A stretch of DNA of 23,948 bases, from assembly GCA_036676195.1 (NCBI GenBank), contig JAKFDK010000133.1:1-23948 (forward strand), given 5' to 3'. The notes beneath the pieces were generated by a model that was not told the DNA's origin, ran no database searches, and saw only the letters and a program-made list of their open reading frames with translations. Position numbers and translations under genes: made by a program. Of the stretch, positions 7,841-16,453 are shown piece after piece. Origin of the DNA: JAKFDK01 sp036676195. Lineage in GTDB: Bacteria; Bacillota; Sulfobacillia; Symbiobacteriales; ZC4RG38. How positions within the stretch are numbered: the stretch's first letter is position 1; the number at the start of each line of letters is the position of its first letter.

Positions 7841-8767
7841 TTATCCGAGGATCTCGCCCACCGGCAGGCGGTATCCGGCGGCAAACGCGGCGCCGTCCAT
7901 CCGCCGCTTGCCCGGCGGCTGCAGTTCGGTCAGGGCCACGGCGCCGTCGGCGCAGGCCACCACCGGCCCGACGCCCCGCAGCACCCCCAGCACCTCACCA
8001 GGTGCCCCGTGCCCGGCGGCCGGGACCGCCTGCAACAGCTTCAGGATCCCCAGGCTGCTGGGCGTAAAGGCTCCGGGCCACGGGTTCAGGCCGCGGATCC
8101 GGTTCACGGTCACGGCCACCGGCTCAGCCCAGTTCACCTGCTCGTCTGCCCGGGTCAGCTTCTGGGCATAAGTGGCCAGGGCGGCATCCTGGGGCATGTG
8201 CGGGGCGGTACCGCTGCAGACCAGTTCAAGCGCCTGCAGGGTCAGTTCAGCGCCCAGGGCGGCGAGCCGGTCGTGCACGCTGCCGGTAGTCTCGGTCGGG
8301 CCAATGGGCAGGGCCTGCCAAAGCAGCATGTCCCCTGTATCCAGTCCTTCGTCCATCCACATAATGGTGACGCCGGTCTCGGGGTCGCCGGCCATCACCG
8401 CCCGGTGAATCGGAGCCGCACCCCGCCAGCGCGGGAGCAGGGACCCGTGTACGTTCAGGCTGCCCAGCCGCGGTACAGCCAGCACTTCCTTGCTGAGGAT
8501 CTGGCCGAACGCCGCCGTTACGGTCAGATCCGGTGCCAGTTCCTGCAACTGGGCCACCACCTCCGGCCGCCGCACCCGCCGGGGCTGCAGCACCGGAATG
8601 CCGTGGCGCTGGGCCAGTACTTTAACGGGCGGCGGCTGCTGCTTGCCCCCCCGCCCGGCGGGTTTGTCGGGCTGAGTGACGACCGCCACCACCTCGTATC
8701 CGCTGCTGATCAGGGCCTGCAGAGTGGGGCAGGCAAAATCAGGCGTACCCATGAACAGGATGCGCAC
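7841..8767 (-). CDS. fmt: Methionyl-tRNA formyltransferase
   Basis: Formylates initiator Met-tRNA with 10-formyl-tetrahydrofolate. The N-terminal formyltransferase domain has LNVHGSLLPRWRG, which holds catalytic N105 and H107, and DEGLDTGD with D143. The C-terminal OB-like tRNA-binding domain covers about 205-305 and includes IRGLNPWPGAF. The 308-aa length is standard. The start is GTG at 8767, with AGGGGGGA upstream, and lies 3 bp after the def stop, so the two are translationally linked. The pairing with def is functional: one enzyme adds the formyl group and the other removes it. Confidence 0.97.
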   Translation of the reverse strand: MRILFMGTPDFACPTLQALISSGYEVVAVVTQPDKPAGRGGKQQPPPVKVLAQRHGIPVLQPRRVRRPEVVAQLQELAPDLTVTAAFGQILSKEVLAVPRLGSLNVHGSLLPRWRGAAPIHRAVMAGDPETGVTIMWMDEGLDTGDMLLWQALPIGPTETTGSVHDRLAALGAELTLQALELVCSGTAPHMPQDAALATYAQKLTRADEQVNWAEPVAVTVNRIRGLNPWPGAFTPSSLGILKLLQAVPAAGHGAPGEVLGVLRGVGPVVACADGAVALTELQPPGKRRMDGAAFAAGYRLPVGEILG

Positions 8768-8770
8768 GGG

Positions 8771-9328
8771 CTATCCCCCCTGCGTCTTGATGGCGGCGTC
8801 GGGCGATTCGGCCGCCGGCGCCGCTTCCCCGCTCTCATCGTCTTCGCTCTCCGGAGCGTCCGGTGTGATCTCGCGGATATTCTCGGCCTTGTCGATGTAC
8901 AACACCCCGTCCAGGTGATCGATCTCGTGCTGCAGGCAGACCGCCAGCAGCCCTTCGGCATCGATCCAGATCTTGTGACCTTCGGGGTTAAGGGCCGTGA
9001 CCCGGACGAGGGCCGACCGCTCCACGTCGCCCAAATAGCCGGGGATGGACAGGCAGCCCTCCCGCCAGGTGATGGTGCCTTCCCGGTGGATGATCTCAGG
9101 GTTCACCAGCTTGAGCAGACCCGGGCCGTTCTTGGCCTGCACATCGATCACAATGATCCGCTTGGACACGCCCACCTGCGGTGCCGCCAGGCCGATGCCC
9201 GGAGCGGCGTACATGGTTTCGGCCATATCGTCGAGCAGCTTGCGGATTGAAGTGCTGATTTTTTGTACCGGTTTGGCTTTCTTGCGCAGCACCGGATCGG
9301 GGTCGAGTACAATCGGGAGCAGTGCCAT
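8771..9328 (-). CDS. def: Peptide deformylase
   Basis: Fe2+/Zn2+ enzyme that removes the formyl group from new proteins. The three family motifs are present: GIGLAAPQ (44-51), EGCLS (90-94, metal ligand Cys92) and HEIDH (134-138, with two His ligands and the catalytic Glu). At 185 aa it is longer than the roughly 150-170 aa core because of an acidic C-terminal tail of about 30 residues rich in Glu, Asp, Ser and Ala, probably disordered. The ATG at 9328 has GAGGCGA upstream. It is 30 bp from priA and 3 bp from fmt, giving the usual priA-def-fmt order. Confidence 0.97.
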   Translation of the reverse strand: MALLPIVLDPDPVLRKKAKPVQKISTSIRKLLDDMAETMYAAPGIGLAAPQVGVSKRIIVIDVQAKNGPGLLKLVNPEIIHREGTITWREGCLSIPGYLGDVERSALVRVTALNPEGHKIWIDAEGLLAVCLQHEIDHLDGVLYIDKAENIREITPDAPESEDDESGEAAPAAESPDAAIKTQGG

Positions 9329-9358
9329 GTCAGGATCGCCTCGCTTATAAATTGCTGT

Positions 9359-11626
9359 TTACAGGATGGAATACGGCCCCACGTCCACCGACAGGCGCAC
9401 TTCCTTGTGCCGTTTCCACTTGGCCGCCCCGCGCAGGGCTCGCCACAAAACCGGAACCATGGCGGCCCGCTCCGTCCCCTGGAGCAATACGTGGTGGCGA
9501 TGCTGCCCGCGCAGCCGGGCCAGCGGGGCGGCCATGGGGCCGATCACTTCACCGGGGAAACCGCCGCTGACCGCACTGACCCGCTCCGCCACCGCCGCCG
9601 CCGTTTCCGCCACCTGCGCCTGGTCCTGACCGACCAGCAGGACCCGGATGTATTCGCTGAAGGGTGGATACCCCATGGCGCGGCGCCATTCAATGTGCTC
9701 CCGGAAGAAGGCGTGGTAGTCGTGGCGGGCTGCACTGCTGATCGCCGGGTGCTCGGGCTGGTACGTTTGCACCACCACCCGGCCTGGCCGTTCCCCGCGG
9801 CCGGCCCGGCCGGCCACCTGGGTGACGAGCTGGAAGGTGCGCTCGGCGGAACGGAAATCCGGTAGGTTCAGGGTGGTGTCCGCCAGGATGACCCCCACCA
9901 GGGTGACCCGGCCGAAGTCCAGGCCCTTGGCCACCATCTGCGTACCGATAAGCACATCGGCTTCGCCCCGTCCGAAGGCATCCAGGATCTCGGCATGGGC
10001 GCCCTTGCGCCGGGTGGTATCTACGTCCATGCGCAGGACCCGCAGTTCAGGGAACAGGCGGCGCAGTTCGTCTTCCACCCGTTCAGTGCCGGCCCCCAGG
10101 TAACGGATATGTTTCGACTTGCAGCCAGGACAAATCCTGGGCACCGGCGCCAGATGATTGCAGTAATGGCACTCCAGCCGCTCCGGCTGGGGGTGCCCGG
10201 GCGCCGGCAGATGGTAGGTCAGGGCCACGGCGCAGTGCGGGCACTGAACAGCCTCGCCGCAGGAGCGGCACAGCACAAAGGTATTGTAGCCCCGGCGGTT
10301 CAAAAACAGGATGGCCTGCTCCCCGTCTGCCAGGGTTTGGCGAATTTCGGACTGCAGGGCCTGACTGAAGATGCTGCGGTTGAAGGCGCGCAGTTCTTCC
10401 CGCATATCCACCACCTGCACCGGGGGCAGCGCCCGGCCGTCCACCCGCTCCGGTAGCTCAACCCGGAGCACGTCCGCCTGTTCCGTCCGCCAGTAGGTTT
10501 CCACCGCCGGCGTGGCCGAACCCAGCAGCAGCAGGGCGCCGGACCGGCGGCACCGCTCCTCCGCCACCTCCCGGGCATGATAGGCCGGGGCCATGTCGGC
10601 CTGTTTGTAGGTACCTTCATGTTCCTCGTCTAAAACGATCAGTCCGGGATCAGGGCAAGGTGCGAATACGGCGGACCGGGCACCTACCACGATCTGCACA
10701 TTGGCCTGGCGAATCCGAATCCACTCGTCGAAGCGTTCCCCTTCGCTCAGAGCGCTGTGCAGTACGGCAACCTGTTCACCGAAACGGGCGCGAAAACGCG
10801 CCACCGTCTGCGGTGTGAGGGCGATTTCCGGTACCAGGACAATGGCCTGCCGCCCTCGGGCCAGCACCCGGGCGATGGACTGCAGGTAGACCTCGGTCTT
10901 GCCTGAACCGGTCACCCCGTGGAGCAACACCGGCAGCCTGGCACCGGGCTGGTCCAGCACCTGCTCCACCGCCCGCAGCGCCGCCGCTTGCCCGGCGGTT
11001 AGCACCGGTGGCGGTGTGGCCACCGCCACCCGCCCGGCCAGAGGATCGCGGCGAACACCCAGTTCCCGGCGATGCAGCAGGCCATCGGCGACCAGCCGTC
11101 CCACCACGGTGCGGGCATGTTGGCCAAGTTCAGCGGCGATTACATGCATCGGCAGCGGACCACTGTCATGTTTCGCCACCAACCGTAACACCCGGGCGCG
11201 CAGACCGGCACGCTGCTGCTCCAGTTTGTCCGCCACCGCCAGGGCTGTGGCCGTCGGTACGGCCAGTTCCAGGGCTGCCACCAGTTTTTCCCGCACCTGC
11301 CGCCGCCGCGCCGCGGCGGGAATCAGCAGACGCAGGGCAGCGGCAAAGGGGGTCAGGTAGCGGTCGGCCACCCAGCGGGCCAGTTCGATCAGATCCGGCG
11401 GCAGCGGCGGCAGATCGGTGATCAGGGCCGAGATGGCCTTGATCTGTACACCCGCCGGTGGCCGCTCCACCGGGGCAATGTAGCACCCAATGACCTGGCG
11501 TGGGCCAAAAGGCACCTGCACCCAGTTCCCGGGCACCAGTTCCATAGCCGCAGGCACCAGGTAGGTAAACAAGCGGTCGGCGCCCTCTGCGGCCAGATCT
11601 ACGGCCACCTGGGCGTACCGGCTCAC
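9359..11626 (-). CDS. priA: Primosomal protein N' (replication restart helicase PriA)
   Basis: 3'-to-5' superfamily-2 helicase that reloads the replisome at stalled forks. The order is: N-terminal DNA-binding domain (about 1-105), winged-helix region (about 130-200), Walker A GVTGSGKT (237-244), DEEH box (333-336), and a zinc-binding insertion with eight cysteines (453, 456, 462, 465, 486, 489, 499, 502). The second helicase lobe includes GTQMVAKGLDF and QVAGRAGRG. At 755 aa it has the expected length. The start is GTG at 11626, overlapping the coaBC stop in the sequence GTGA, which indicates translational coupling. Confidence 0.97.
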   Translation of the reverse strand: MSRYAQVAVDLAAEGADRLFTYLVPAAMELVPGNWVQVPFGPRQVIGCYIAPVERPPAGVQIKAISALITDLPPLPPDLIELARWVADRYLTPFAAALRLLIPAAARRRQVREKLVAALELAVPTATALAVADKLEQQRAGLRARVLRLVAKHDSGPLPMHVIAAELGQHARTVVGRLVADGLLHRRELGVRRDPLAGRVAVATPPPVLTAGQAAALRAVEQVLDQPGARLPVLLHGVTGSGKTEVYLQSIARVLARGRQAIVLVPEIALTPQTVARFRARFGEQVAVLHSALSEGERFDEWIRIRQANVQIVVGARSAVFAPCPDPGLIVLDEEHEGTYKQADMAPAYHAREVAEERCRRSGALLLLGSATPAVETYWRTEQADVLRVELPERVDGRALPPVQVVDMREELRAFNRSIFSQALQSEIRQTLADGEQAILFLNRRGYNTFVLCRSCGEAVQCPHCAVALTYHLPAPGHPQPERLECHYCNHLAPVPRICPGCKSKHIRYLGAGTERVEDELRRLFPELRVLRMDVDTTRRKGAHAEILDAFGRGEADVLIGTQMVAKGLDFGRVTLVGVILADTTLNLPDFRSAERTFQLVTQVAGRAGRGERPGRVVVQTYQPEHPAISSAARHDYHAFFREHIEWRRAMGYPPFSEYIRVLLVGQDQAQVAETAAAVAERVSAVSGGFPGEVIGPMAAPLARLRGQHRHHVLLQGTERAAMVPVLWRALRGAAKWKRHKEVRLSVDVGPYSIL

Positions 11627-12819
11627 AGCAGACTCACCACACGGTCCCAGATCGCTGCCGCCACGGCCTCCTTGCTGAGCAACGGCAGGGCGTCGGGTTT
11701 TCCGGTGCGGCCGATCAGGACCACCCGGTTGGTGTCAGTGGCAAAGCCGGCATCTTCTTCAGATACGTTGTTGGCCACGATCAGGTCCAGGTTTTTCTCC
11801 TGCAGTTTCCGCCGGGCATAGTCCACCACATCGGTGGTTTCAGCGGCAAAACCGACCAGCAGGCAGCCGGGACGTTTCTTCTGCCCCAGTTCCCGCAGAA
11901 TGTCAGGGTTGCGCACAAACTCCACCGTCAGGTTGCCGTCCTGCTTTTTCACTTTATGCTCATGGTAAACGGCCGGACGGTAGTCTGAAACGGCGGCGGC
12001 ACCGACCACGATGTCACACCAGTCGGCGCGGGTCATGACCGCCGTGTACATCTCCAGGGCGGTCTCCACCCGGACCAGTTCCACGCCGGGCGGGGCAGCC
12101 AGATTGCCGGAACCGGCCACCAGCACCACTTCAGCCCCGCGGGCGGCTGCGGCGGCGGCCACGGCAAAACCCATCTTACCGGTGGAGCGGTTGCTGATGA
12201 ACCGAACCGGATCCAGGGGCTCACGGGTGGCGCCGGCCGTGACCAGCACCCGGCGCCCGGTCAGATCCCGCCTGGCCGGTGCCAGCAGTTGGACGGCCGC
12301 AGCCACGATATCCTCCGGTTCGGGCAGGCGCCCCTGGCCGTGCAGGCCCGAGGCCAGCCGTCCGTCCCGGGGGTCCAGCAGGTGGTAGCCGATTTCCCGC
12401 AGGCGCCGGGCATTGGCCTGGGTGAGCGGGTGGGCCCACATGTGCTCTTCCATGGCAGGGCACACCAGCACCGGGGCGGATACGCCAAGCGCCGCCACCG
12501 CCACCGGGTCGCCCGCGCTGCCTGCGGCGAGACCGGCCAGCGTGTTGGCGGTGCAAGGGGCCACAATCAGCAGGTCGGCTCGCCGGGCCAGGTAAACGTG
12601 ATCCACATGGCCGTGCTTCTGTTCAGCCAACAGGTCGATCTGGACCGGATGCCCGGAAAGGGCCTGGAATGTCAGAGGCGCAACCAGGCGGGCGGCGGCG
12701 GCGGTCATGAGCACATGGACCTCCGCCCCCAGCCTGACCAGCCGGGAGACCACTTCCACCGCCTTGTAGGCGGCAATCCCACCGGAAACGCCAACCAGCA
12801 CGGTCTTGTTCGTCAGCAC
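11623..12819 (-). CDS. coaBC: Bifunctional CoaBC (phosphopantothenoylcysteine synthetase/decarboxylase)
   Basis: Carries out two steps of coenzyme A synthesis: CTP-dependent joining of cysteine to 4'-phosphopantothenate (CoaB) and FMN-dependent decarboxylation (CoaC). The CoaC half (about 1-180) has SGGIAAYKA, catalytic H74 in HVDHVYLAR and the FMN motif APCTANT. Two usual CoaC motifs differ: the substrate-clamp PxMNxxMW reads PAMEEHMW (121-128, Glu for Asn), and the Cys of ACGxxGxGR reads ASGLHGQGR (Ser157). The CoaB half (about 188-398) has VTAGATREPLDPVRFISNRS and VKKQ. The start is GTG at 12819 with GGAGGT 9 bases upstream. The substitutions may be lineage variants, since both halves are full length. 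Confidence 0.95.
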   Translation of the reverse strand: MLTNKTVLVGVSGGIAAYKAVEVVSRLVRLGAEVHVLMTAAAARLVAPLTFQALSGHPVQIDLLAEQKHGHVDHVYLARRADLLIVAPCTANTLAGLAAGSAGDPVAVAALGVSAPVLVCPAMEEHMWAHPLTQANARRLREIGYHLLDPRDGRLASGLHGQGRLPEPEDIVAAAVQLLAPARRDLTGRRVLVTAGATREPLDPVRFISNRSTGKMGFAVAAAAAARGAEVVLVAGSGNLAAPPGVELVRVETALEMYTAVMTRADWCDIVVGAAAVSDYRPAVYHEHKVKKQDGNLTVEFVRNPDILRELGQKKRPGCLLVGFAAETTDVVDYARRKLQEKNLDLIVANNVSEEDAGFATDTNRVVLIGRTGKPDALPLLSKEAVAAAIWDRVVSLL

Positions 12820-12845
12820 GGGACCTGTACCTCCAATAGCGCAAA

Positions 12846-12874
12846 GGGCGCCTCCATTACATGAAGAGGCGCCC
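12846..12874 (-). terminator. Hairpin between rpoZ and coaBC
   Basis: GGGCGCCTC (12846-12854) pairs perfectly with GAGGCGCCC (12866-12874) around an 11-base loop. On the minus strand only a short TTT follows, so it may be an attenuating or leaky terminator between rpoZ and coaBC. Confidence 0.5.
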
Positions 12875-12887
12875 CGAATGCGTGGGT

Positions 12888-13097
12888 TTACTTGATGCCT
12901 TCCTTGGTGCGCTCATAGAGCAACTGGCCGTCAGCCAGTTCTTCCAGGGCGACACTGACCGGCTTGTTCGACTTCGAATCAATCTGCTTGGGCTTACCGT
13001 TCATTAACTCGCGTGCCCGCTTGGCAGCCGCCACCACCAACGTATACTTGGAGTCCACCTTGTCGATCAGATGATCGATGGAAGGTTTTACCATCAT
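12888..13097 (-). CDS. rpoZ: RNA polymerase omega subunit
   Basis: Small subunit that helps assemble and stabilise beta' in RNA polymerase. The 69-aa protein carries the family's N-terminal PSIDHLIDKVDSKYTLV, the central AAKRAREL and a VSVALEEL helix. Its start at 13097 (an ATG followed directly by a second ATG) lies 2 bp after the gmk stop, with AAGGGGAG upstream inside the end of gmk. The frame is open further upstream but would overlap gmk without family similarity. The gmk-rpoZ-coaBC order is conserved in Bacillota. Confidence 0.95.
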   Translation of the reverse strand: MMVKPSIDHLIDKVDSKYTLVVAAAKRARELMNGKPKQIDSKSNKPVSVALEELADGQLLYERTKEGIK

Positions 13098-13099
13098 GG

Positions 13100-13726
13100 T
13101 CAACCAAGCTCCCCTTTCGTCAACAGACGCTGGATAAGCTCCCCGCCGCCCCGCTTCGTCCGGCACAGCTCGGCATGGATGATGCTGCGGAGCTGCTCGA
13201 CGGCCACCTGCAGGTTGTCGTTTACCAATACATAGTCATATGTGAGCCCCTGTTTGATCCAGTTTGGCGCTTCAGCCAGCCGCCGTCGCACGGCTTCGTC
13301 TGATTCGCTGCCGCGCTTGCGGATGCGGTGCTCCAGTTCAGACAGGGAGGGCGGAATAACAAACACGGACACGGCGTTTGGATCGTGTTGCCTGACTGCC
13401 GTAGCCCCAACGATATCGATATCAAGGATGAATCCTAATCCCTGGGCCAGAGCGGCATCGACCGGCGCCCTGGGGGTGCCGTAGTAGTTCCCGTAAACCT
13501 CGGCCCATTCCAACAGTTCCCCACCGGCAATCTTGGCCTGGAACTCTTCCCTGGTCACGAACCAGTATTCGACCCCGTTCGTCTCACTGGGCCGTTTGGG
13601 GCGAGTGGTCATGGACACGGAGAACCGGACCTCAGGTGTCCGGTCCAGCAGGGCCTTCACAATGGCACCTTTCCCGACAGCTGAAGGCCCGGTTACAACA
13701 ATCAGTACTCCCGGCGTCGCGGTCAA
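13100..13726 (-). CDS. gmk: Guanylate kinase
   Basis: Converts GMP to GDP with ATP. The P-loop is GPSAVGKG (13-20; Ala where Gly is commoner). The GMP-binding segment follows with SVSMTTRPKRPSE and GVEYWF, then LDIDIVGA and the lid with IRKRGSES. The protein is 208 aa, normal for the family. The start is TTG at 13726 with GAGGAG about 11 bases upstream; no ATG is available at the N-terminus. It sits between remA and rpoZ as in B. subtilis. Confidence 0.96.
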   Translation of the reverse strand: MTATPGVLIVVTGPSAVGKGAIVKALLDRTPEVRFSVSMTTRPKRPSETNGVEYWFVTREEFQAKIAGGELLEWAEVYGNYYGTPRAPVDAALAQGLGFILDIDIVGATAVRQHDPNAVSVFVIPPSLSELEHRIRKRGSESDEAVRRRLAEAPNWIKQGLTYDYVLVNDNLQVAVEQLRSIIHAELCRTKRGGGELIQRLLTKGELG

Positions 13727-13784
13727 AACACTCTAACTCCTCACGGGGGCAGTGCGGGGCGACCGCCTGAGCCCGGACTTATTC

Positions 13785-14063
13785 CTATTCTTCGTCGGGT
13801 TCCTCGGGAGCCGTGGTTTCCTTGCTGGTCAGCCTGTGGGCCACTGTTTCCGGTTGCACCGCCGACAGAATGACATGATCCGAGTCAGTAATCACTACGG
13901 CACGGGTGCGACGACCGTAGGTAGCATCGATGAGTACACCCTTGTCCCTGGCCTCGGTGATGATCCGCTTGATCGGGGCGGACTCCGGGCTGACAATGGC
14001 GACAATGCGGTTCGCCGATACAATGTTGCCAAACCCGATATTCACCAGCTTGATATCGGACAC
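13785..14063 (-). CDS. remA: Extracellular-matrix regulator RemA family (DUF370)
   Basis: DNA-binding regulator; in B. subtilis RemA activates biofilm-matrix and osmoprotection genes. The 92-aa protein matches the family throughout: VNIGFGNIVSANRIVAIVSPES, IKRIITEARDKG, LIDATYGRRTRAVVI and the final DSDHVILSAVQPETV. A short acidic tail (EEPDEE) follows. The start is GTG at 14063 with AAGGAGG 7 bases upstream. It lies between yicC and gmk, the conserved position. Confidence 0.94.
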   Translation of the reverse strand: MSDIKLVNIGFGNIVSANRIVAIVSPESAPIKRIITEARDKGVLIDATYGRRTRAVVITDSDHVILSAVQPETVAHRLTSKETTAPEEPDEE

Positions 14064-14103
14064 CGGGAGTCCTCCTTGTCAGGGCCGCAGCGCGATCCCT
14101 TGC

Positions 14104-15006
14104 TTATTCGATGTTCTGTACCTGCTCACGAATCTTTTCCAGTTCACTCTTGACTTCCACGGCCCCGCCGGTAATGGTCAGGTCATTCGCCTTGGCACCA
14201 ATAGTATTGATCTCCCGCCCCATCTCCTGGACCAGAAAATCCAGCTTCCGACCGATCGCCGCCGGCACACCGTCGCCCTCCGCCGTCGGGCCGTCCAGCT
14301 CACCCCGAAACTGTGCCAGATGGCTGCTCAGCCGTTTCAGTTCCTCGGTGATGTCGGACTTGTCGGCAAACAGAATGACCTCCTGCGCCAGACGGCTGGG
14401 CTCCACCGGGTTCCCGGCCAGCAATTCCTCCAGCCGGCGCTGCACCCGCAGACGGTATTCTTCCACCACCTGGGGCGCCCGCTTGCCGATGTCCCGGGTG
14501 ATCTGGTGAATCCGATCAATGCGCATGCGCAAGTCAACGGCCAGAGCGTTCCCCTCGCGCTCCCGCATGCCAACGAGGCCCACCAGCGCATTCCCGAGGG
14601 CCTCGTCCAGCGTAGGTCCCAGAAGGTCGAGGTTCACTTCCGCTTCCTCAATAATGAGCACATCTGGCAGTTTGGCAACGGCCTCGCCGGATATGTCAAC
14701 CGTTCTTCCAATTGCTTCCCCGAGCTCTTTCAAAGCACTATAATACGCCACAGCAAGATCCTTGTCAACCTTCACCCGGCGGGCCCCCGTCCCGCTCTGG
14801 TCCCAGGCAATGAAGACATCTACCCGCCCGCGGGCAATCCGGGCCAGAACTTCCTTGCGTACCCGCTCTTCCAGGGCACCCAGTTGCCGAGGCAGCCTGA
14901 CCACCACTTCCGAGAAGCGGTGATTCACGGCCTTGACCTCTACCGTTAGCCGTCCGGCCGGACCGGAAGCCTCGGCGCGACCGAACCCGGTCATGCTCCG
15001 AACCAC
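14104..15006 (-). CDS. yicC: YicC/YloC family endoribonuclease
   Basis: Conserved RNA-binding protein; members have been shown to act as endoribonucleases. The N-terminal RSMTGFGRAEA and KAVNHRF segments and the C-terminal DFLVQEMGREINTIGAKAND are family signatures. The start is set at GTG 15006, which gives VVRSMTGFG like other members. An ATG at 14994 with GGAG 11 bases upstream is the alternative. With GTG the protein is 300 aa, near the usual 290. It is the first gene of the leftward cluster. Confidence 0.93.
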   Translation of the reverse strand: MVRSMTGFGRAEASGPAGRLTVEVKAVNHRFSEVVVRLPRQLGALEERVRKEVLARIARGRVDVFIAWDQSGTGARRVKVDKDLAVAYYSALKELGEAIGRTVDISGEAVAKLPDVLIIEEAEVNLDLLGPTLDEALGNALVGLVGMREREGNALAVDLRMRIDRIHQITRDIGKRAPQVVEEYRLRVQRRLEELLAGNPVEPSRLAQEVILFADKSDITEELKRLSSHLAQFRGELDGPTAEGDGVPAAIGRKLDFLVQEMGREINTIGAKANDLTITGGAVEVKSELEKIREQVQNIE

Positions 15007-15097
15007 TCCACCACCCCCCACAGTTTTCCACAAACGTTCTTGCAGACGGAAATAGGGTATGCCGCGTGAAGAATCAGTCAGATATTAGTTTGTTGTA

Positions 15098-15126
15098 ATC
15101 CTAGTTTTTCCTGCCGAGCGTGAGAA
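15098..15126 (-). promoter_or_regulatory. Possible promoter for the yicC-remA-gmk cluster
   Basis: In the 220-bp gap between dapL and yicC the minus strand shows TTCTCA (15121-15126), 17 bp, then TAGGAT (15098-15103). Each hexamer matches the sigma-A consensus at 4 of 6 positions. It is the best pair I see in a clearly AT-richer gap that must separate the two transcripts, but it is weak. Confidence 0.3.
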
Positions 15127-15170
15127 GTTGAACGTTCAGTTGCTGCCCGAGGGTAGTTTATTGCCGCGTA

Positions 15171-15196
15171 CAGGGCACCCCGAACGGGGTGCCCTG
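15171..15196 (-). terminator. Terminator-like hairpin after dapL
   Basis: CAGGGCACCCC (15171-15181) and GGGGTGCCCTG (15186-15196) form a perfect 11-bp stem with a 4-base loop, 31 bp after the dapL stop. No T-run follows on the minus strand. Its strength and place still suggest the 3' end of the dapF-dapL transcript. Confidence 0.6.
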
Positions 15197-15227
15197 CCGA
15201 ACAGCAAACCCAAGCGCAGGAGTGGAC

Positions 15228-16403
15228 TTAATCCTTCATCGCCTGCTGAATGCGGGTCATGGCTTCCTGCAACCGTTCGTCCTTGATGCACAGGGAGATC
15301 CGGACGTAGCCTTCGCCATGTTCCCCATAGCCGTTGCCAGGGGTAACCACCACACCGGCCTCTTCCAGCATCTTGGTGGCGAAACTGGCGCTGGTGTAGC
15401 CGGCCGGCACCGGAACCCAGAGATAGAACGTCCCCTTCATGGGTTCGGCCTGCAAACCGGCCGCCCGCAGGCCCTGCACCGCGATGTCCCGGCGGCGGGT
15501 ATATACCTGGTTCATCTCCTGGATGAAGTGGTCGGAATCCGGGTGGATCAACGCTTCGATGGCAGCCATTTGAACGGCGGTATACTGCCCCGAGTCCAGG
15601 TTCGTCTTGATGATACCCAGGCCCTTGTACAGGGCGTCGGCATTGCCCACCGCCGCAGCGATCCGCCAGCCGGTCATGTTGAAGGGCTTGGACAGGGACC
15701 AGAACTCCACGCAGATATCCTTGGCCCCGGGCACCTCCAGCGCGCTGGGGGCCTGGTAACCGTCAAAGGTCATTTCCGAGTAGGCGTTGTCGCTCACCAG
15801 CAGGATGTCGTACTCACGGCAGAACGCCACGGCCTCCCGGTAAAAGTCCAGGGTGCACACGGCGCCGGTCGGATTGTTCGGGTAGTTCACAAACAGCAGC
15901 TTGGCCCGCCTGGCCACGTCCGCCGGGATGGACTTGAGATCGGGCAGGTAGTTGTTTTCCGCCTTGAGCGGCAGGGTATAGACCTCCCCGCCGGCCAGCC
16001 CCGTCTGTGTCTTATAGACCGGATAGGCCGGGTCCGGTACCAACACGACGTCGCCGGGATCCACGTAGGCCCAGATGATGTGCGCGAGGCCCTCCTTGGA
16101 GCCGATCAGGGTCAGCACCTCGTTGACCGGATCGAGGTCGACCCCGAAGCGCTTCTTATAGAACTGCGCCACGGCCCGGCGGAATTCCACGCTGCCGTCG
16201 TAGTCCGGATACTGGTGCCACTTGGGGTTGGCCACTTCCTCCTGCATGCGCTTGACCACAAAGTCCGGCGTGGGCAGGTCCGGGTCGCCGATGCCCAGGG
16301 AAATGACATCGACTCCCCGCTCAATCACTTCGCGCTTCTTCTTGTCGATCTGGGCAAACAGGTACGGCGGAACCGTGGCGATGCGCTGGGCGGTACGCGG
16401 CAT
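15228..16403 (-). CDS. dapL: LL-diaminopimelate aminotransferase (DapL type)
   Basis: Fold-type I PLP aminotransferase. In the DapL pathway it converts tetrahydrodipicolinate straight to LL-diaminopimelate with glutamate as donor. Visible motifs are SLGIGDPDLPTP near the N-terminus, VNYPNNPTGA (substrate and PLP contacts, 172-181), SDNAYSE, and the PLP lysine K239 in WSLSKPFNMTGWR. Many DapL proteins read SLSKTYNMTGWR, so the Pro-Phe here is a variation. The 391-aa length fits. The substrate call rests mainly on dapF lying just upstream, since related aspartate/alanine-type aminotransferases share these motifs. The ATG at 16403 has GAGGAGG upstream. It is 50 bp from dapF. Confidence 0.85.
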   Translation of the reverse strand: MPRTAQRIATVPPYLFAQIDKKKREVIERGVDVISLGIGDPDLPTPDFVVKRMQEEVANPKWHQYPDYDGSVEFRRAVAQFYKKRFGVDLDPVNEVLTLIGSKEGLAHIIWAYVDPGDVVLVPDPAYPVYKTQTGLAGGEVYTLPLKAENNYLPDLKSIPADVARRAKLLFVNYPNNPTGAVCTLDFYREAVAFCREYDILLVSDNAYSEMTFDGYQAPSALEVPGAKDICVEFWSLSKPFNMTGWRIAAAVGNADALYKGLGIIKTNLDSGQYTAVQMAAIEALIHPDSDHFIQEMNQVYTRRRDIAVQGLRAAGLQAEPMKGTFYLWVPVPAGYTSASFATKMLEEAGVVVTPGNGYGEHGEGYVRISLCIKDERLQEAMTRIQQAMKD

Positions 16404-16453
16404 GGTCTGGGGTCCTCCTCTGCAGGCTGAAATGAGAAAAAGGTGATCGCTGC

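Noticed and set aside
15129..15138. Palindrome TGAACGTTCA in the dapL-yicC gap, considered as a LexA (SOS) box
   Set aside because: The Bacillota LexA box is CGAAC-N4-GTTCG; this has no 4-base spacer and no adjacent damage gene.
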